64,000 bases of DNA, taken from an uncultured Tessaracoccus sp. Its GTDB lineage: Bacteria; Actinomycetota; Actinomycetes; Propionibacteriales; Propionibacteriaceae. This document shows positions 1 to 8,343 of this stretch, piece after piece. The notes beneath the pieces were generated by a model. That model was given only the letters and a program-made list of their open reading frames with translations. It searched no databases and was not told the DNA's origin. The stretch spans positions 1 through 64,000 of the forward strand of contig NZ_CALUCN010000007.1 of assembly GCF_943914565.1 (NCBI RefSeq). Direction: 5' to 3'. Position 1 is the first letter of the stretch; the number at the start of each line of letters is the position of its first letter. The translations under genes were made by a program, and so were the position numbers.

Positions 1-38
1 GCACACATGTACCAGCACAAGTGTCTGCGCGAAATGAT

Positions 39-54
39 TCGAACTTCTTTTCGA
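39..54. promoter_or_regulatory. Candidate SOS (LexA) box
   Basis: The site reads TCGAAC-TTCT-TTTCGA, one base off the actinobacterial LexA consensus TCGAAC-N4-GTTCGA. It lies about 30 bases before a minus-strand ATG at 8-6, so it may control a gene running leftward out of the window. The regulated gene is not visible. Confidence 0.45.
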
Positions 55-150
55 ACCGTGTTCTGGGGCGGCTCCTCGGGATTGGGCTCCTGCACCATCT
101 GGCGCCATCTCGGTACACCGCCGCTCCGTGTCGGCCGCTGCAGTCCCCCC

Positions 151-175
151 GCCCGGGGTGCAGCGTGGCCCGGGC
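151..175 (-). terminator. Hairpin downstream of tgt
   Basis: GCCCGGG (151-157) and CCCGGGC (169-175) form a 7-bp GC stem with an 11-base loop just past the tgt stop. There is no T-run. It is a plausible end for the hrcA-dnaJ-rsmE-tgt transcript. Confidence 0.4.
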
Positions 176-182
176 CTGCGCC

Positions 183-1412
183 TCAGCCCCGTGCGGCGCC
201 GGCGCGGTAGCGAGCCAGGAACTCGTCGCGGAACTGCGCGAAACTCTCCGCACTGATGGCGCGACGCATGTCGTCGACGAGCCGCACGGTGAAGCGTTCG
301 TTGTGGATCGTCGCGAGGGTGGAGGCGAGCATCTCCTTCGCCTTGAACAAGTGGTGGACGTAGGCGCGCGTGTAGTGGCGGCACGTCAGGCAGTCGCACC
401 CTTCCTCGAGCGGTAGGGCCGAGCGACGGTGCCTCGCGGTGTTGACGTTGTAGCGCCCGTCGGCGGTGTAGATCGCGGCGTTGCGTCCGACGCGCGACGG
501 ATTCACGCAGTCGAAGGTGTCGGCGCCCATCGCGACGGCCTCGAACAGGTCCTCCGGCTCCGAGATGCCGAGCAGGTGTCGGGGCTTGTCCTCCGGCAGT
601 TCCTCGACCATCCAGCCGATGATCTCCCCCAGCCGCTGCTTCTCGAGCGCCCCGCCGAGCCCGAACCCGTCGAAGCGCTGCCCGTCCACCTCGAGCCCGG
701 CCAGACCGCGGGCCGCCCGGCGTCGCAGGTCCTCGTACTGCGCACCCTGGATCACGCCGAACAGCGCCTGGTAGGGCTTCCCGGCACGCTGCTCCGTGAG
801 CCGCCGATGCTCGCGCAGACACCGCTCCGCCCAGCGGTGCGTGCGGTCGACGGACGCCTCCTGGTAGCCGCGGGTGTTCATGAGCGTGGTGAGCTCGTCG
901 AACGCGAACATGATGTCCGCGCCCAGCTGGTGCTGGATGCCCATCGAAATCTCCGGCGTGAAGCGGTGCAGGTCGCCGTTGATGTGTGAGACGAACGTGA
1001 CGCCGTGCTCGTCGACGTGCGCCCTGCGCTGCTTGCCCTCGGCGATCACGTCGTCGTCGCGCAGCCCGGTGGTGTCCATCGCGAGGACCTTCTTGAAGCC
1101 AGCGCCGAGACTCATCACCTGGAAGCCGCCGGAGTCGGTGAACGTCGGGCCGTCCCAGTGCATGAACCGCCCGAGGCCACCGAGCTCGTCGATGAGGTCC
1201 GGCCCCGGCTGCAGGTAGAGGTGGTAGGCGTTGGCGAGCACCGCCTGCGCGCCGAGCTCGTGGAGTTGCTCCGGCAGGACGGCCTTCACGGTGGCCTTGG
1301 TGCCGACGACGATGAACGCCGGCGTCTCGATGTCGCCGTGCGGGGTGTGGACGACGCCCGTGCGGCCCAGCCCACCGTCGATCCGGTCGCGGACCTCGAA
1401 CGAGAAACTCAC
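183..1412 (-). CDS. tgt: tRNA-guanine transglycosylase (queuosine pathway)
   Basis: This enzyme exchanges guanine 34 of GUN-anticodon tRNAs for a 7-deazaguanine base. The 409-residue protein has the TGT TIM-barrel signatures: TDSGGFQVMS with Asp93, FDELT with Asp172, and FDCVNPSR with the nucleophile Asp301. Zinc ligands are Cys339, Cys341, Cys344 and His370, with the same 26-residue Cys-His spacing as the Zymomonas enzyme. Two substrate-pocket features differ: Leu174 replaces the usual Cys, and the GGLAVGE loop is replaced by GLGGALEKQRLGE. The start is GTG at 1412; it overlaps the rsmE stop as GTGA, indicating coupling. Membership of the family is certain; whether it takes preQ1 or salvaged queuine is open. 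Confidence 0.93.
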   Translation of the reverse strand: MSFSFEVRDRIDGGLGRTGVVHTPHGDIETPAFIVVGTKATVKAVLPEQLHELGAQAVLANAYHLYLQPGPDLIDELGGLGRFMHWDGPTFTDSGGFQVMSLGAGFKKVLAMDTTGLRDDDVIAEGKQRRAHVDEHGVTFVSHINGDLHRFTPEISMGIQHQLGADIMFAFDELTTLMNTRGYQEASVDRTHRWAERCLREHRRLTEQRAGKPYQALFGVIQGAQYEDLRRRAARGLAGLEVDGQRFDGFGLGGALEKQRLGEIIGWMVEELPEDKPRHLLGISEPEDLFEAVAMGADTFDCVNPSRVGRNAAIYTADGRYNVNTARHRRSALPLEEGCDCLTCRHYTRAYVHHLFKAKEMLASTLATIHNERFTVRLVDDMRRAISAESFAQFRDEFLARYRAGAARG

Positions 1413-2116
1413 TTCAGCTCCAGCTGTCCGAGCGCGACGGCGCCGGCGGTCGAGGTGCGAAGCACGTGGTCCGCGATCCGCACCGGGACGGCGCCGAGCG
1501 ACTCGAGCACGTCGAGCTCCGCGGGGCTGATCCCACCCTCCGGCCCGACGACGATCGCGGTGTCACCGGGCACGTCGACGTCGCGCAGGTGCATGCTGGC
1601 GTCCTCGTGCAGCACCAGGACGGTCTCGATCGGGCCGAGCAGGGCCTCGAGGTCGCCCGTCGTCGCGAACCGCACCTCGGGCACGGTGAGCCGCCTCGAC
1701 TGCTTCGCCGACTCACGGGCCGTCGCTGCCCACTTGGCGAGGGCCTTGGCACCCCGGTCGCCCCGCCACCGCACGATCGCGCGTTCGGACTGCCAGGCGA
1801 CGACCGTCGTCGCCCCGAGCTCGGTGAGCATCTGCACCGCGAGCGGACCGCGATCGCCCTTCGGCAGGGCTTGCACCGCGGTGACCCGACGTCGGGGCGC
1901 CTCGCGCAGGACCTCCTCCGCCCGCACGCGCAGGGCGTCGCGGGTGACGTCGACGCACGGCCCTCGCACGCCGAGTCCTCGTCCGTTGGCGACGAGGACT
2001 TCCTCCCCCGGCTCGATCCGCTTCACCCCGGCGTGGCGCGCTTCCTCGCCCTCGACCGTCACGACGTCGCCCGGCCGGGCCTCGTCGAACTCGGCGAGGA
2101 AGAGCGCCCCGGTCAC
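1409..2116 (-). CDS. rsmE: 16S rRNA m3U1498 methyltransferase RsmE
   Basis: RsmE is a SPOUT-fold, SAM-dependent enzyme that methylates N3 of U1498 in 16S rRNA. The 235-residue product shows an N-terminal PUA-like part (VTVEGEEARHAGVKR), a central LPKGDR segment, and the knot motifs VGPEGGIS and LRTSTAGAVALGQLE. The frame is open further upstream, but the GTG at 2116 gives the family length and overlaps the dnaJ stop as GTGA, so that start was chosen. The neighbours hrcA, dnaJ and rsmE form the conserved actinobacterial order. Confidence 0.93.
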   Translation of the reverse strand: MTGALFLAEFDEARPGDVVTVEGEEARHAGVKRIEPGEEVLVANGRGLGVRGPCVDVTRDALRVRAEEVLREAPRRRVTAVQALPKGDRGPLAVQMLTELGATTVVAWQSERAIVRWRGDRGAKALAKWAATARESAKQSRRLTVPEVRFATTGDLEALLGPIETVLVLHEDASMHLRDVDVPGDTAIVVGPEGGISPAELDVLESLGAVPVRIADHVLRTSTAGAVALGQLELK

Positions 2117-3300
2117 GACAGCTTCTCCTGCAGCCAGCCGAACAGGCCGCCGCCGTGCTTGTCGCGCTGGCTGACGGGCTGCGGCGTGGACTCGTCGCGG
2201 GCCTCGGCGAGCTGCTGCAACAGGTCGCGCTGGTGGGCGTCGAGCTTCGTCGGGGTCTGCACGAGGAAGGTGATGCCGAGATCTCCACGGCCCGAGCCCC
2301 GCAGCCGTGGCACGCCACGATCCTTGATCGCGATGCGGGTGCCCGACTGGGTCCCGGCCGGGACCTCGACCTCGACGCTGCGGTCTGCCTCGTCGGAGCC
2401 CTCCCACTCGGCCTCGAGCGTCGGGAGGTGCATCGTCGTGCCGAGCGCGGCGGCGGTCATCGGCACGCGCACGACCTCCTCGAGGTTGTCGCCCTCCCGT
2501 CGGTAGGTGTCGTGGGGCGCAACGGCGATCTCGATGTAGAGGTCACCGGCAGGGCCACCGCCCGGGCCGACCTCGCCCTGCGCCGCGAGGTGGATCCGCA
2601 TGCCGGTGGCGACGCCCGCGGGGATCTTCACCGGGATCGTGCGCCGGTCGCGCACGCGGCCCTCGCCCGAGCACTCGGTGCACGGGTGCGGGATGATCGT
2701 GCCGTAGCCCTGGCAGTTGGGGCACGCCTGGGACGTGCGGATGTCGCCCAGGAAGCTGCGTTGGATCTGGATGATCTCGCCCTGGCCACCGCAGGTGCGG
2801 CAGGTGACCGGCTCGGATCCGTCCTCACCGCCACCGCCCTTGCACTTCGGGCACACCACCGCGGTGTCCACCTTGATGGGCTTCGTCGTGCCGAACACGG
2901 CCTCGTGCAGCTGAAGCTCGACGGGCACGAGCGCGTCCTTGCCCTGCCGGACGCGCGAGCGCGGCCCGCCCCGTCCTGCCTGGGCGCCGAACATCGCGTC
3001 GACCAGGTTGGTGAAGTCGAAGCCGCCGGCGAACCCGCCGCCGAAGCCGGAGAACCCGGCGCCGCCCGCGCCGCCGGATCGCGTCGGGTCGCCGCCGCGG
3101 TCGAAGATCGCCCGCTTGTTCGGGTCGCTGAGCACCTCGTAGGCTTCACTCAGCTCCTTGAACTTGTCGGCGGCCTCGGCGTCGTCGGGCGCGACGTCGG
3201 GGTGGACCTTCATGGCCTTGCGGCGGTACGCCTTCTTGATCTCCTCGGGCGTGGCCTCCCGGGAGACGCCGAGGATGCCGTAGTAGTCCTTCGTGCTCAC
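2113..3300 (-). CDS. dnaJ: Chaperone DnaJ (hrcA-linked paralogue)
   Basis: DnaJ is the Hsp40 co-chaperone that stimulates DnaK ATPase and holds unfolded substrates. The 395-residue protein has a J domain (about 1-70, HPD at 33-35), a Gly/Phe-rich linker with repeated GGF motifs, four zinc-finger repeats (CPKCKGGG, CRTCGGQG, CPNCQGYG, CTECSGEG), and a C-terminal substrate-binding region. It follows hrcA by ten bases, which is the position of actinobacterial DnaJ2, distinct from the copy encoded with dnaK. Its transcription should follow the CIRCE site before hrcA. Confidence 0.95.
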   Translation of the reverse strand: MSTKDYYGILGVSREATPEEIKKAYRRKAMKVHPDVAPDDAEAADKFKELSEAYEVLSDPNKRAIFDRGGDPTRSGGAGGAGFSGFGGGFAGGFDFTNLVDAMFGAQAGRGGPRSRVRQGKDALVPVELQLHEAVFGTTKPIKVDTAVVCPKCKGGGGEDGSEPVTCRTCGGQGEIIQIQRSFLGDIRTSQACPNCQGYGTIIPHPCTECSGEGRVRDRRTIPVKIPAGVATGMRIHLAAQGEVGPGGGPAGDLYIEIAVAPHDTYRREGDNLEEVVRVPMTAAALGTTMHLPTLEAEWEGSDEADRSVEVEVPAGTQSGTRIAIKDRGVPRLRGSGRGDLGITFLVQTPTKLDAHQRDLLQQLAEARDESTPQPVSQRDKHGGGLFGWLQEKLS

Positions 3301-3310
3301 AGTGTGTGGA

Positions 3311-4318
3311 TCAACCTTCCATGAGGAACTTGCTCACGTAGCGCGCGACGGCACGCACGGAGGCGATGGTGGCCGGGTAGTCCATGCGCGTCGGGCCGAC
3401 GACGCCGAGGCTGGCGCCGAACTCGCCCCCCAGACCGTAGCCACTGGCGACGAGGCTCGTCGACTGGAATCCGTCGGCAGTGTTCTCCTCGCCGATGCGC
3501 ACCGTGATCTCCTCCCCCGCGGCCTCGCCGAGCAGCCGCATCAGCACCACCTGCTCCTCGAGTGCCTCGAGCAGGGGTTTCAGGTTGTGCTCGAACGACG
3601 CCCCGGCGAGGTTCGGCACCCCGGCGACGACGACCTGTGCCGTCGGCTCCTGCGCCAGCAGCTGCAGCGTGGTGGCGATGAGGCTCGCGGCGATCGGCCG
3701 GTACCGCGGCCGGACGCCGTCGAGCACGACGCCCAGCGCCTCCGCGGCCTCGGCGGGCGTGCGCTGGATGACCGCGTCGACGAGCGTGGTTCGCAGCTCG
3801 GCGAGCGCGTCGGGCTCGAGCGGGCCGACGTCGATGATGCCTTGGTCCACGCGGCCGGCGGCGGTGACGATGATGACCATGACACGCTCGGGCGAGAGCG
3901 GTACGAGTTCGAAGTGGCGGATGAGGCCGCGCTGCGTGACGGGGTACTGCACGATCGCGACCTGGTGCGTGAGCTGCGCCAGCAGCCGCACCGTGCGGGC
4001 GACGAGGTCATCCATGCCGACGGCCCCGTCGAGGAACGTGGCGATGGCGCGACGCTCGGCCGTCGAGAGCGGCTTGATCTGGGCCAAGCGGTCGACGAAG
4101 AGGCGGTAGCCCTTGTCCGTGGGGATCCGGCCGGCGCTGGTGTGGGGCTGGGTGATGTAGCCCTCCTCCTCGAGCGCGGCCATGTCGTTGCGCACCGTGG
4201 CGGCGGAGACCTGCATCTCGTGCCGTTCGACGAGGGCCTTGGACCCGACGGGCTCGCGGCTCGCGACGTAGTCGGTGACGATGGCCTTGAGGACCTCGAG
4301 CTTGCGGTCGTCGAGCAT
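3311..4318 (-). CDS. hrcA: Heat-inducible transcription repressor HrcA
   Basis: HrcA binds CIRCE operators and represses class I heat-shock genes until GroEL becomes limiting. The 335-residue protein starts with a winged-helix domain (LDDRKLEVLKAIVTDYV, then VGSKALVERH and SAATVRNDM) followed by the GAF-like and dimerisation parts. The ATG at 4318 is preceded by AGGAGGTGAC, a near-perfect ribosome binding site. A CIRCE operator overlaps this leader, so the operon is self-repressed. It heads hrcA-dnaJ-rsmE-tgt. Confidence 0.96.
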   Translation of the reverse strand: MLDDRKLEVLKAIVTDYVASREPVGSKALVERHEMQVSAATVRNDMAALEEEGYITQPHTSAGRIPTDKGYRLFVDRLAQIKPLSTAERRAIATFLDGAVGMDDLVARTVRLLAQLTHQVAIVQYPVTQRGLIRHFELVPLSPERVMVIIVTAAGRVDQGIIDVGPLEPDALAELRTTLVDAVIQRTPAEAAEALGVVLDGVRPRYRPIAASLIATTLQLLAQEPTAQVVVAGVPNLAGASFEHNLKPLLEALEEQVVLMRLLGEAAGEEITVRIGEENTADGFQSTSLVASGYGLGGEFGASLGVVGPTRMDYPATIASVRAVARYVSKFLMEG

Positions 4319-4327
4319 GTCACCTCC

Positions 4328-4354
4328 TTGGCACTCCTGATGGTCGAGTGCCAG
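4328..4354 (-). promoter_or_regulatory. CIRCE operator of hrcA
   Basis: TTGGCACTC-N9-GAGTGCCAG matches the CIRCE consensus TTAGCACTC-N9-GAGTGCTAA, and the two arms are complementary at eight of nine positions. It overlaps the downstream edge of the likely -10 box and ends next to the hrcA ribosome binding site. Confidence 0.95.
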
Positions 4355-4381
4355 ACTACCCCCTGCCTGCCGATGGTTGAA
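4353..4381 (-). promoter_or_regulatory. hrcA promoter
   Basis: On the minus strand TTCAAC (4381-4376) and TAGTCT (4358-4353) are separated by 17 bases. The -10 box abuts the CIRCE element, which is the geometry expected for HrcA repression. Confidence 0.55.
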
Positions 4382-4404
4382 ATGGGCGCGTCCGGCGGCG
4401 AACT

Positions 4405-5202
4405 ATGCTGGCCCGCATGCAGATCACCTGGAACGAGATCGCCCCACGCACCTGGCTCACGACGGTGCAGCCCGACGACGCCAACGTCGTGCTCCTGGCC
4501 GGGGACCGGCGCGCGATGCTCGTCGATGCCGGCGGCACCGCGGAGGTCGGCGCGGCCCTGCTCGCCAGCGCCCGGGCGATGCTCGAGGTCCCCATCGACG
4601 CGGTGTGCATCACCCACGCCCACGACGACCACTGGCTGGGGCTCGCGGGGATGGAGGACGTCGAGTCCTGGGGGCACGAGTCGCTCGCCGAGGAGGCGCC
4701 GACGGAGGCGCTGCGGCCCACGCACCCCGTCGGGCTCATCGCCGGCGTGGACCTGGGTGGTCGGTTCGCCGAGATCGCCCACTTCGGTCGGGCCCACACC
4801 CGCTCGGACCTCATCGTCTGCCTGGCCGGGCCGAGCGTCGTCGCAGCGGGCGACCTCGTCGAGGAGCGCCCCCAGTTCGACGAGGCCACGCGGTTCGCGG
4901 ACTGGCCGAAGGCGCTCGACGGGGTGCTCGCCGCGTCGGGCCCGGACACCGTCGTGGTGCCCGGCCACGGGAGCCCCGTCGGACGAGCCGAGGCGTTCGA
5001 GTGCGCGGCGCGGCTAGCGAGCTTGCACGCCACCACGCTCGAGCTCGTCCAGCAGGGCGTCGGCGGAGACGACCTGTACGACGCGGCCGAGGACTGGCCC
5101 TACGACGAGGCGACGGTGCGCGCCGCCCTGCCGCTGCTCGTCGACGAGCTGGCCGGCGACGGCGTGGTGGCCAGGAAGCAGCTGCCGATCCGCGGGATCT
5201 GA
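4405..5202 (+). CDS. Metallo-beta-lactamase-fold hydrolase
   Basis: This is a stand-alone member of the metallo-beta-lactamase fold with a dinuclear metal site. The zinc-binding HAHDDH is at 71-76, followed by HFGRAHT, AAGDLV and VPGHG, all in family order, in 265 residues. There is no signal peptide, so a cytoplasmic hydrolase is likely; the substrate cannot be read from the sequence. The start may be the ATG at 4405 or 4417; neither has a clear ribosome binding site. It is divergent from hrcA and converges on the next gene, with five bases between the stops. Confidence 0.85.
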   Translation: MLARMQITWNEIAPRTWLTTVQPDDANVVLLAGDRRAMLVDAGGTAEVGAALLASARAMLEVPIDAVCITHAHDDHWLGLAGMEDVESWGHESLAEEAPTEALRPTHPVGLIAGVDLGGRFAEIAHFGRAHTRSDLIVCLAGPSVVAAGDLVEERPQFDEATRFADWPKALDGVLAASGPDTVVVPGHGSPVGRAEAFECAARLASLHATTLELVQQGVGGDDLYDAAEDWPYDEATVRAALPLLVDELAGDGVVARKQLPIRGI

Positions 5203-5206
5203 GGCG

Positions 5207-5980
5207 TCAGCCGCGCCACCGGGTCCGGACGAGCGTCCAGATCTCCTCGGTGCGCGCGACGAGGAGCCCCTTGCCGCGGGTGCGCACGGTGTAGTCCTCG
5301 CCGGTGAACATGCGCCCGACGCCGCCGATCTCGGCGAGCATCAGGCAGCCGGCGAGGTGATCCCACGGGTGGGCGTTGCCGTAGTGCATGAAGTCGAGCT
5401 CGCCGGTGACGAGCATCGGGTAGTCGAAGCACGCGGCGCCGGAGCTGCGCACGACGGGGGCCCAAGCCCCGTCGGCGGTCTCCCCCAGACGGTTCTGGTG
5501 GCCGCTCGCGCCCTGCGGCAGCGGGTGCTCGACCTCGCGGGTCACGGGGTGGCCGTCGCGGAGCACCTGACCGGAGCCGGCTTCGACGGTGTACATGCGC
5601 TCGAGCTGCGGCTGCCAGATCCATCCGCGGGTGGTCACGCCGTGACGCACCTCGGCGAGCATCACGCCGTGCTCCTGCTTGCCGTGCACGAAGTTGCGGG
5701 TGCCGTCGATCGGGTCGATGACGAAGGCGTGGGGGGCATCGGCGAGGTGGTCGAGCGACGTCGTGCCGAGGAAGATCCCCTCCTCCCCCACGACGAGCGC
5801 GCCCGGGTACTCGCGCCGGAGCAGCTGCGTGAGGTGGCGCTCGGCCTCACGATCGGCCACGGTGACGAGATCACCGGGCCGCTTCTCGTCGACGTCTTCC
5901 TCGGCCAGGTGGCGGAAACGTGGGTTGATGACCGTGTCGGCGGTGTCCTTGAGCAGGGCCGCGATCCCGTCGATGTCCAT
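5207..5980 (-). CDS. Inositol monophosphatase family phosphatase (HisN-like)
   Basis: A 257-residue Mg2+-dependent phosphatase of the IMPase superfamily. Metal-binding motifs are GEE (65-67), DPIDGTRNF (89-97) and HPWDHLAG near 205. In actinobacteria this group includes histidinol-phosphate phosphatase (HisN) and inositol-1-phosphatase; the sequence alone does not choose between them, and no his or inositol gene is adjacent. It begins with ATG at 5980, and the DUF3097 gene lies 23 bases upstream on the same strand. Confidence 0.85.
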   Translation of the reverse strand: MDIDGIAALLKDTADTVINPRFRHLAEEDVDEKRPGDLVTVADREAERHLTQLLRREYPGALVVGEEGIFLGTTSLDHLADAPHAFVIDPIDGTRNFVHGKQEHGVMLAEVRHGVTTRGWIWQPQLERMYTVEAGSGQVLRDGHPVTREVEHPLPQGASGHQNRLGETADGAWAPVVRSSGAACFDYPMLVTGELDFMHYGNAHPWDHLAGCLMLAEIGGVGRMFTGEDYTVRTRGKGLLVARTEEIWTLVRTRWRG

Positions 5981-6003
5981 GCTCCAACCCTACCCAAGGG
6001 CCA

Positions 6004-6846
6004 TCAGGCGTCCAGATGGTCCTGCGTCACGAAGTCGATGAGCTGCTCGACGATCCGGTTCAGTTGCGGCTCGAGATCGCGCCAGGTGCGGACCCGGGCG
6101 AGCATCGCCTGCCAGGCGCGGGCGACGTCGGCCTGGTCCTCGTGCGGCAGTCCGAGCTCGGCCAGGGTCCCCTTCTTGAAGTCGACGTCGCGCGGCACCT
6201 CGGGCCAGGCCTTGCGCCCGATGCGGGCGGGGCGGATCGCCTGCCAGATGTCGATGAACTCGTGCCCGAGCACCAGCACGGTCTCGGCGTACCCGGCGCG
6301 CCGGACCTCGTCGGCGATCCTCGACTCCTTCGAGCCGGGGACGAGGTGGTCGACGAGCACGCCCAGTCGTCGCCCGGGTTCGGGCCCGAACTCCTGGACG
6401 ATGGCCGGGAGGTCGTCGATGCCGCCCAAGTACTCGACGACGACGCCGACGTGGCGGAGGTCGTCGCCCCAGATCTTCTCGACGAGCTCGGCGTCGTGGC
6501 GCCCCTCGACGTAGATCCGGCTGGGCAGCGCGACCTTGGCGCGTGCAGTGGTCTCCGACTGGCGGGACCCCGACGCGGTGTATCTCGGCCGCCCACGCCC
6601 CGTCCGCATCGGGGGGCGGAGCGCGACGGGCTTCCCCTCGAGCAGGAATCCCGGCCCGAAGGGGAAGCTCCGTCGGTGGCCCTTGCGGTCCTCCAGCTGG
6701 ACGATGCCGTGTTCCCAGCCGACGACGGCCCCGCAGAAGTCGTCGAACTCGACGACCATGTCCAACGCCACGGGGACGTCCTTCGTCTGCTGCATGTGGG
6801 CTCGCAGCCAGCCGGGCGCGAGCACGTCCTTGGAGTACCGGTTCAC
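6004..6846 (-). CDS. DUF3097 family protein, Toprim-like core
   Basis: A 280-residue protein of an actinobacterial family without an assigned role, usually encoded near hemW as here. It has an N-terminal beta-rich segment (GAVVGWEHGIVQLEDRKG). The core reads IYVEGRHDAELVEKIWG and later LGVLVDHLVPGSKESRIA, resembling the glutamate and aspartate motifs of a Toprim domain such as RNase M5, although the second aspartate of the usual DxD is absent. A nucleic-acid role is inference. The start is GTG at 6846. Confidence 0.8.
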   Translation of the reverse strand: MNRYSKDVLAPGWLRAHMQQTKDVPVALDMVVEFDDFCGAVVGWEHGIVQLEDRKGHRRSFPFGPGFLLEGKPVALRPPMRTGRGRPRYTASGSRQSETTARAKVALPSRIYVEGRHDAELVEKIWGDDLRHVGVVVEYLGGIDDLPAIVQEFGPEPGRRLGVLVDHLVPGSKESRIADEVRRAGYAETVLVLGHEFIDIWQAIRPARIGRKAWPEVPRDVDFKKGTLAELGLPHEDQADVARAWQAMLARVRTWRDLEPQLNRIVEQLIDFVTQDHLDA

Positions 6847-6859
6847 GGCCGCGAACCTA

Positions 6860-7654
6860 CTACCTGAGCTCCAGCTTCCTGGTCACCGACACCACGGAGC
6901 GCCAGATCAACACGGCGCCGATCACGTAGCCGATCAGGAACATCGAGATCGGCAGGAACGCGTCCTCCGGGTCGCCGACCATGTGGGTGATGGGCAGGGA
7001 CCAGTCGATCGAGCCGTCCGTCAGGTTGTAGTTGGGCGGGATCAGGAAGGCGAGCATGCCGAGGACCTGCGTCGCCGCGTAGAGGATGACGAACGTGACC
7101 ACGGGGCCGATCCCGCCGTGCCGGTTGATCCACGCCTCGCTGCCGACCGTGACCGCGAAGACGTAGTACGTCATCGAGACGAGGTACAGGCCGACGACCG
7201 TGCAGAGCCCGAAAGCGACGAAGCCGGGGCGCTCGGCCCAGAGCCACCGCAGCGGCTCCAGGATGTCGTCCACCCGCCACGCGTGCATCGTCTCACCCGA
7301 CCAGCCGCTGAGGACGAGCAGCAGCACGGACCACAGCAGCGTCGCGAGGCACACGAGCAGCATGTGGAGGGTCTTGGTGAGCACCAAGGTGCGGCCCTCG
7401 ACGGGCAGCGTGTGGGTGAGGTAGCCGCGTCGGCCGAACGTCGACTTGTAGAGGTCGACGGCAAGGTAGAGCTGGACGACGAGTGGCAGCGCGAACGCGC
7501 TGACGATGCCGAGCCCGAAGGTCAGGGCTCCGACGGGGGCCGAGAGGCTACCCAGCGCCCAGCCGACGAGGACGAGCAGCAGCGGGATGACCCCGATGAG
7601 GGCCAGCGCGGAGCGGGTGCGGACGAATTCGTGCTTCATCAGCGTGCGGACCAT
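6860..7654 (-). CDS. ABC transporter membrane subunit
   Basis: A 264-residue integral membrane protein with about six hydrophobic segments (residues near 17-70, 105-130, 150-180, 190-215, 235-255) and a short cytoplasmic N-terminus (MVRTLMKHEFVRTRS) typical of ABC-2-like permeases paired with YtrA-type regulators. The start at 7654 overlaps the ATPase gene by 16 bases. With the ATPase and the GntR regulator it forms a three-gene operon. The substrate is unknown; related systems answer cell-wall stress or antibiotics. Confidence 0.75.
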   Translation of the reverse strand: MVRTLMKHEFVRTRSALALIGVIPLLLVLVGWALGSLSAPVGALTFGLGIVSAFALPLVVQLYLAVDLYKSTFGRRGYLTHTLPVEGRTLVLTKTLHMLLVCLATLLWSVLLLVLSGWSGETMHAWRVDDILEPLRWLWAERPGFVAFGLCTVVGLYLVSMTYYVFAVTVGSEAWINRHGGIGPVVTFVILYAATQVLGMLAFLIPPNYNLTDGSIDWSLPITHMVGDPEDAFLPISMFLIGYVIGAVLIWRSVVSVTRKLELR

Positions 7655-8343
7655 TGGTAGACCTCCCGGAACAGTTGGTCGATGCTCTTGCCGTGCTCGG
7701 CGCGCAGGTCGTCGACCGCGCCCTCCAGGAGCACGCGCCCGTACCGCATCATGAGGACGCGGTCGAGGACGGGTTCGACGTCGCTGATGAGGTGCGTGGA
7801 CAGCAGCACCAGCGACTGGGGATCGAGGTTGCGGACGATGGCCCGGAGGATCACGTCGCGGGCCGCCGGGTCGACGCCCGAGATGGGCTCGTCGAGGAGG
7901 AACACCTCGGCGTCGCGGCTCATGGCGAGCGCGATCTGGGCCTTCTCCCGCATGCCCTTGGACAGGCCGCCGACGTTCATCTCGGGGCGCAGCCCGAAGA
8001 AGGTGATGAGGTCGTCGAACTTGTCGCGGTTGAAGTCGGCGAAGAAGTCGGTGTAGTAGCCCGCGCACTGCGCGATGGAGTCCTTGTCGGGGAGGAAGCT
8101 CTCGTCGGGCAGGAAGCTCACGCGCGCCTTGGAGCGGGAGCCGGGCGCGTGGCCCGCGATGCGGACCTCACCCTCGTGGCGCACCAGCAGGCCGGCGAGG
8201 ACCTTCAGCAACGTGGTCTTGCCGCAGCCGTTCTCGCCGAGCAGGCCGACGACCTGCCCGGGTTCGAGCGAGATGCTGAGGCCGTCGAGCGCGGGGAAGC
8301 CGCCGTAGCGTTTCGTGAGTTCGCGCACGTGGATGCCGGTCAC
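7639..8343 (-). CDS. ABC transporter ATP-binding protein
   Basis: A 234-residue ABC ATPase. Walker A is GENGCGKTT (36-44), the signature is GGLSKGM, and Walker B plus catalytic Glu is VFLLDEP followed by the H-loop STH. The length and the single nucleotide-binding domain fit an ABC-2 exporter ATPase. The GTG start at 8343 overlaps the stop of the GntR gene as GTGA, so the two are translationally coupled. Confidence 0.92.
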   Translation of the reverse strand: MTGIHVRELTKRYGGFPALDGLSISLEPGQVVGLLGENGCGKTTLLKVLAGLLVRHEGEVRIAGHAPGSRSKARVSFLPDESFLPDKDSIAQCAGYYTDFFADFNRDKFDDLITFFGLRPEMNVGGLSKGMREKAQIALAMSRDAEVFLLDEPISGVDPAARDVILRAIVRNLDPQSLVLLSTHLISDVEPVLDRVLMMRYGRVLLEGAVDDLRAEHGKSIDQLFREVYQWSAR

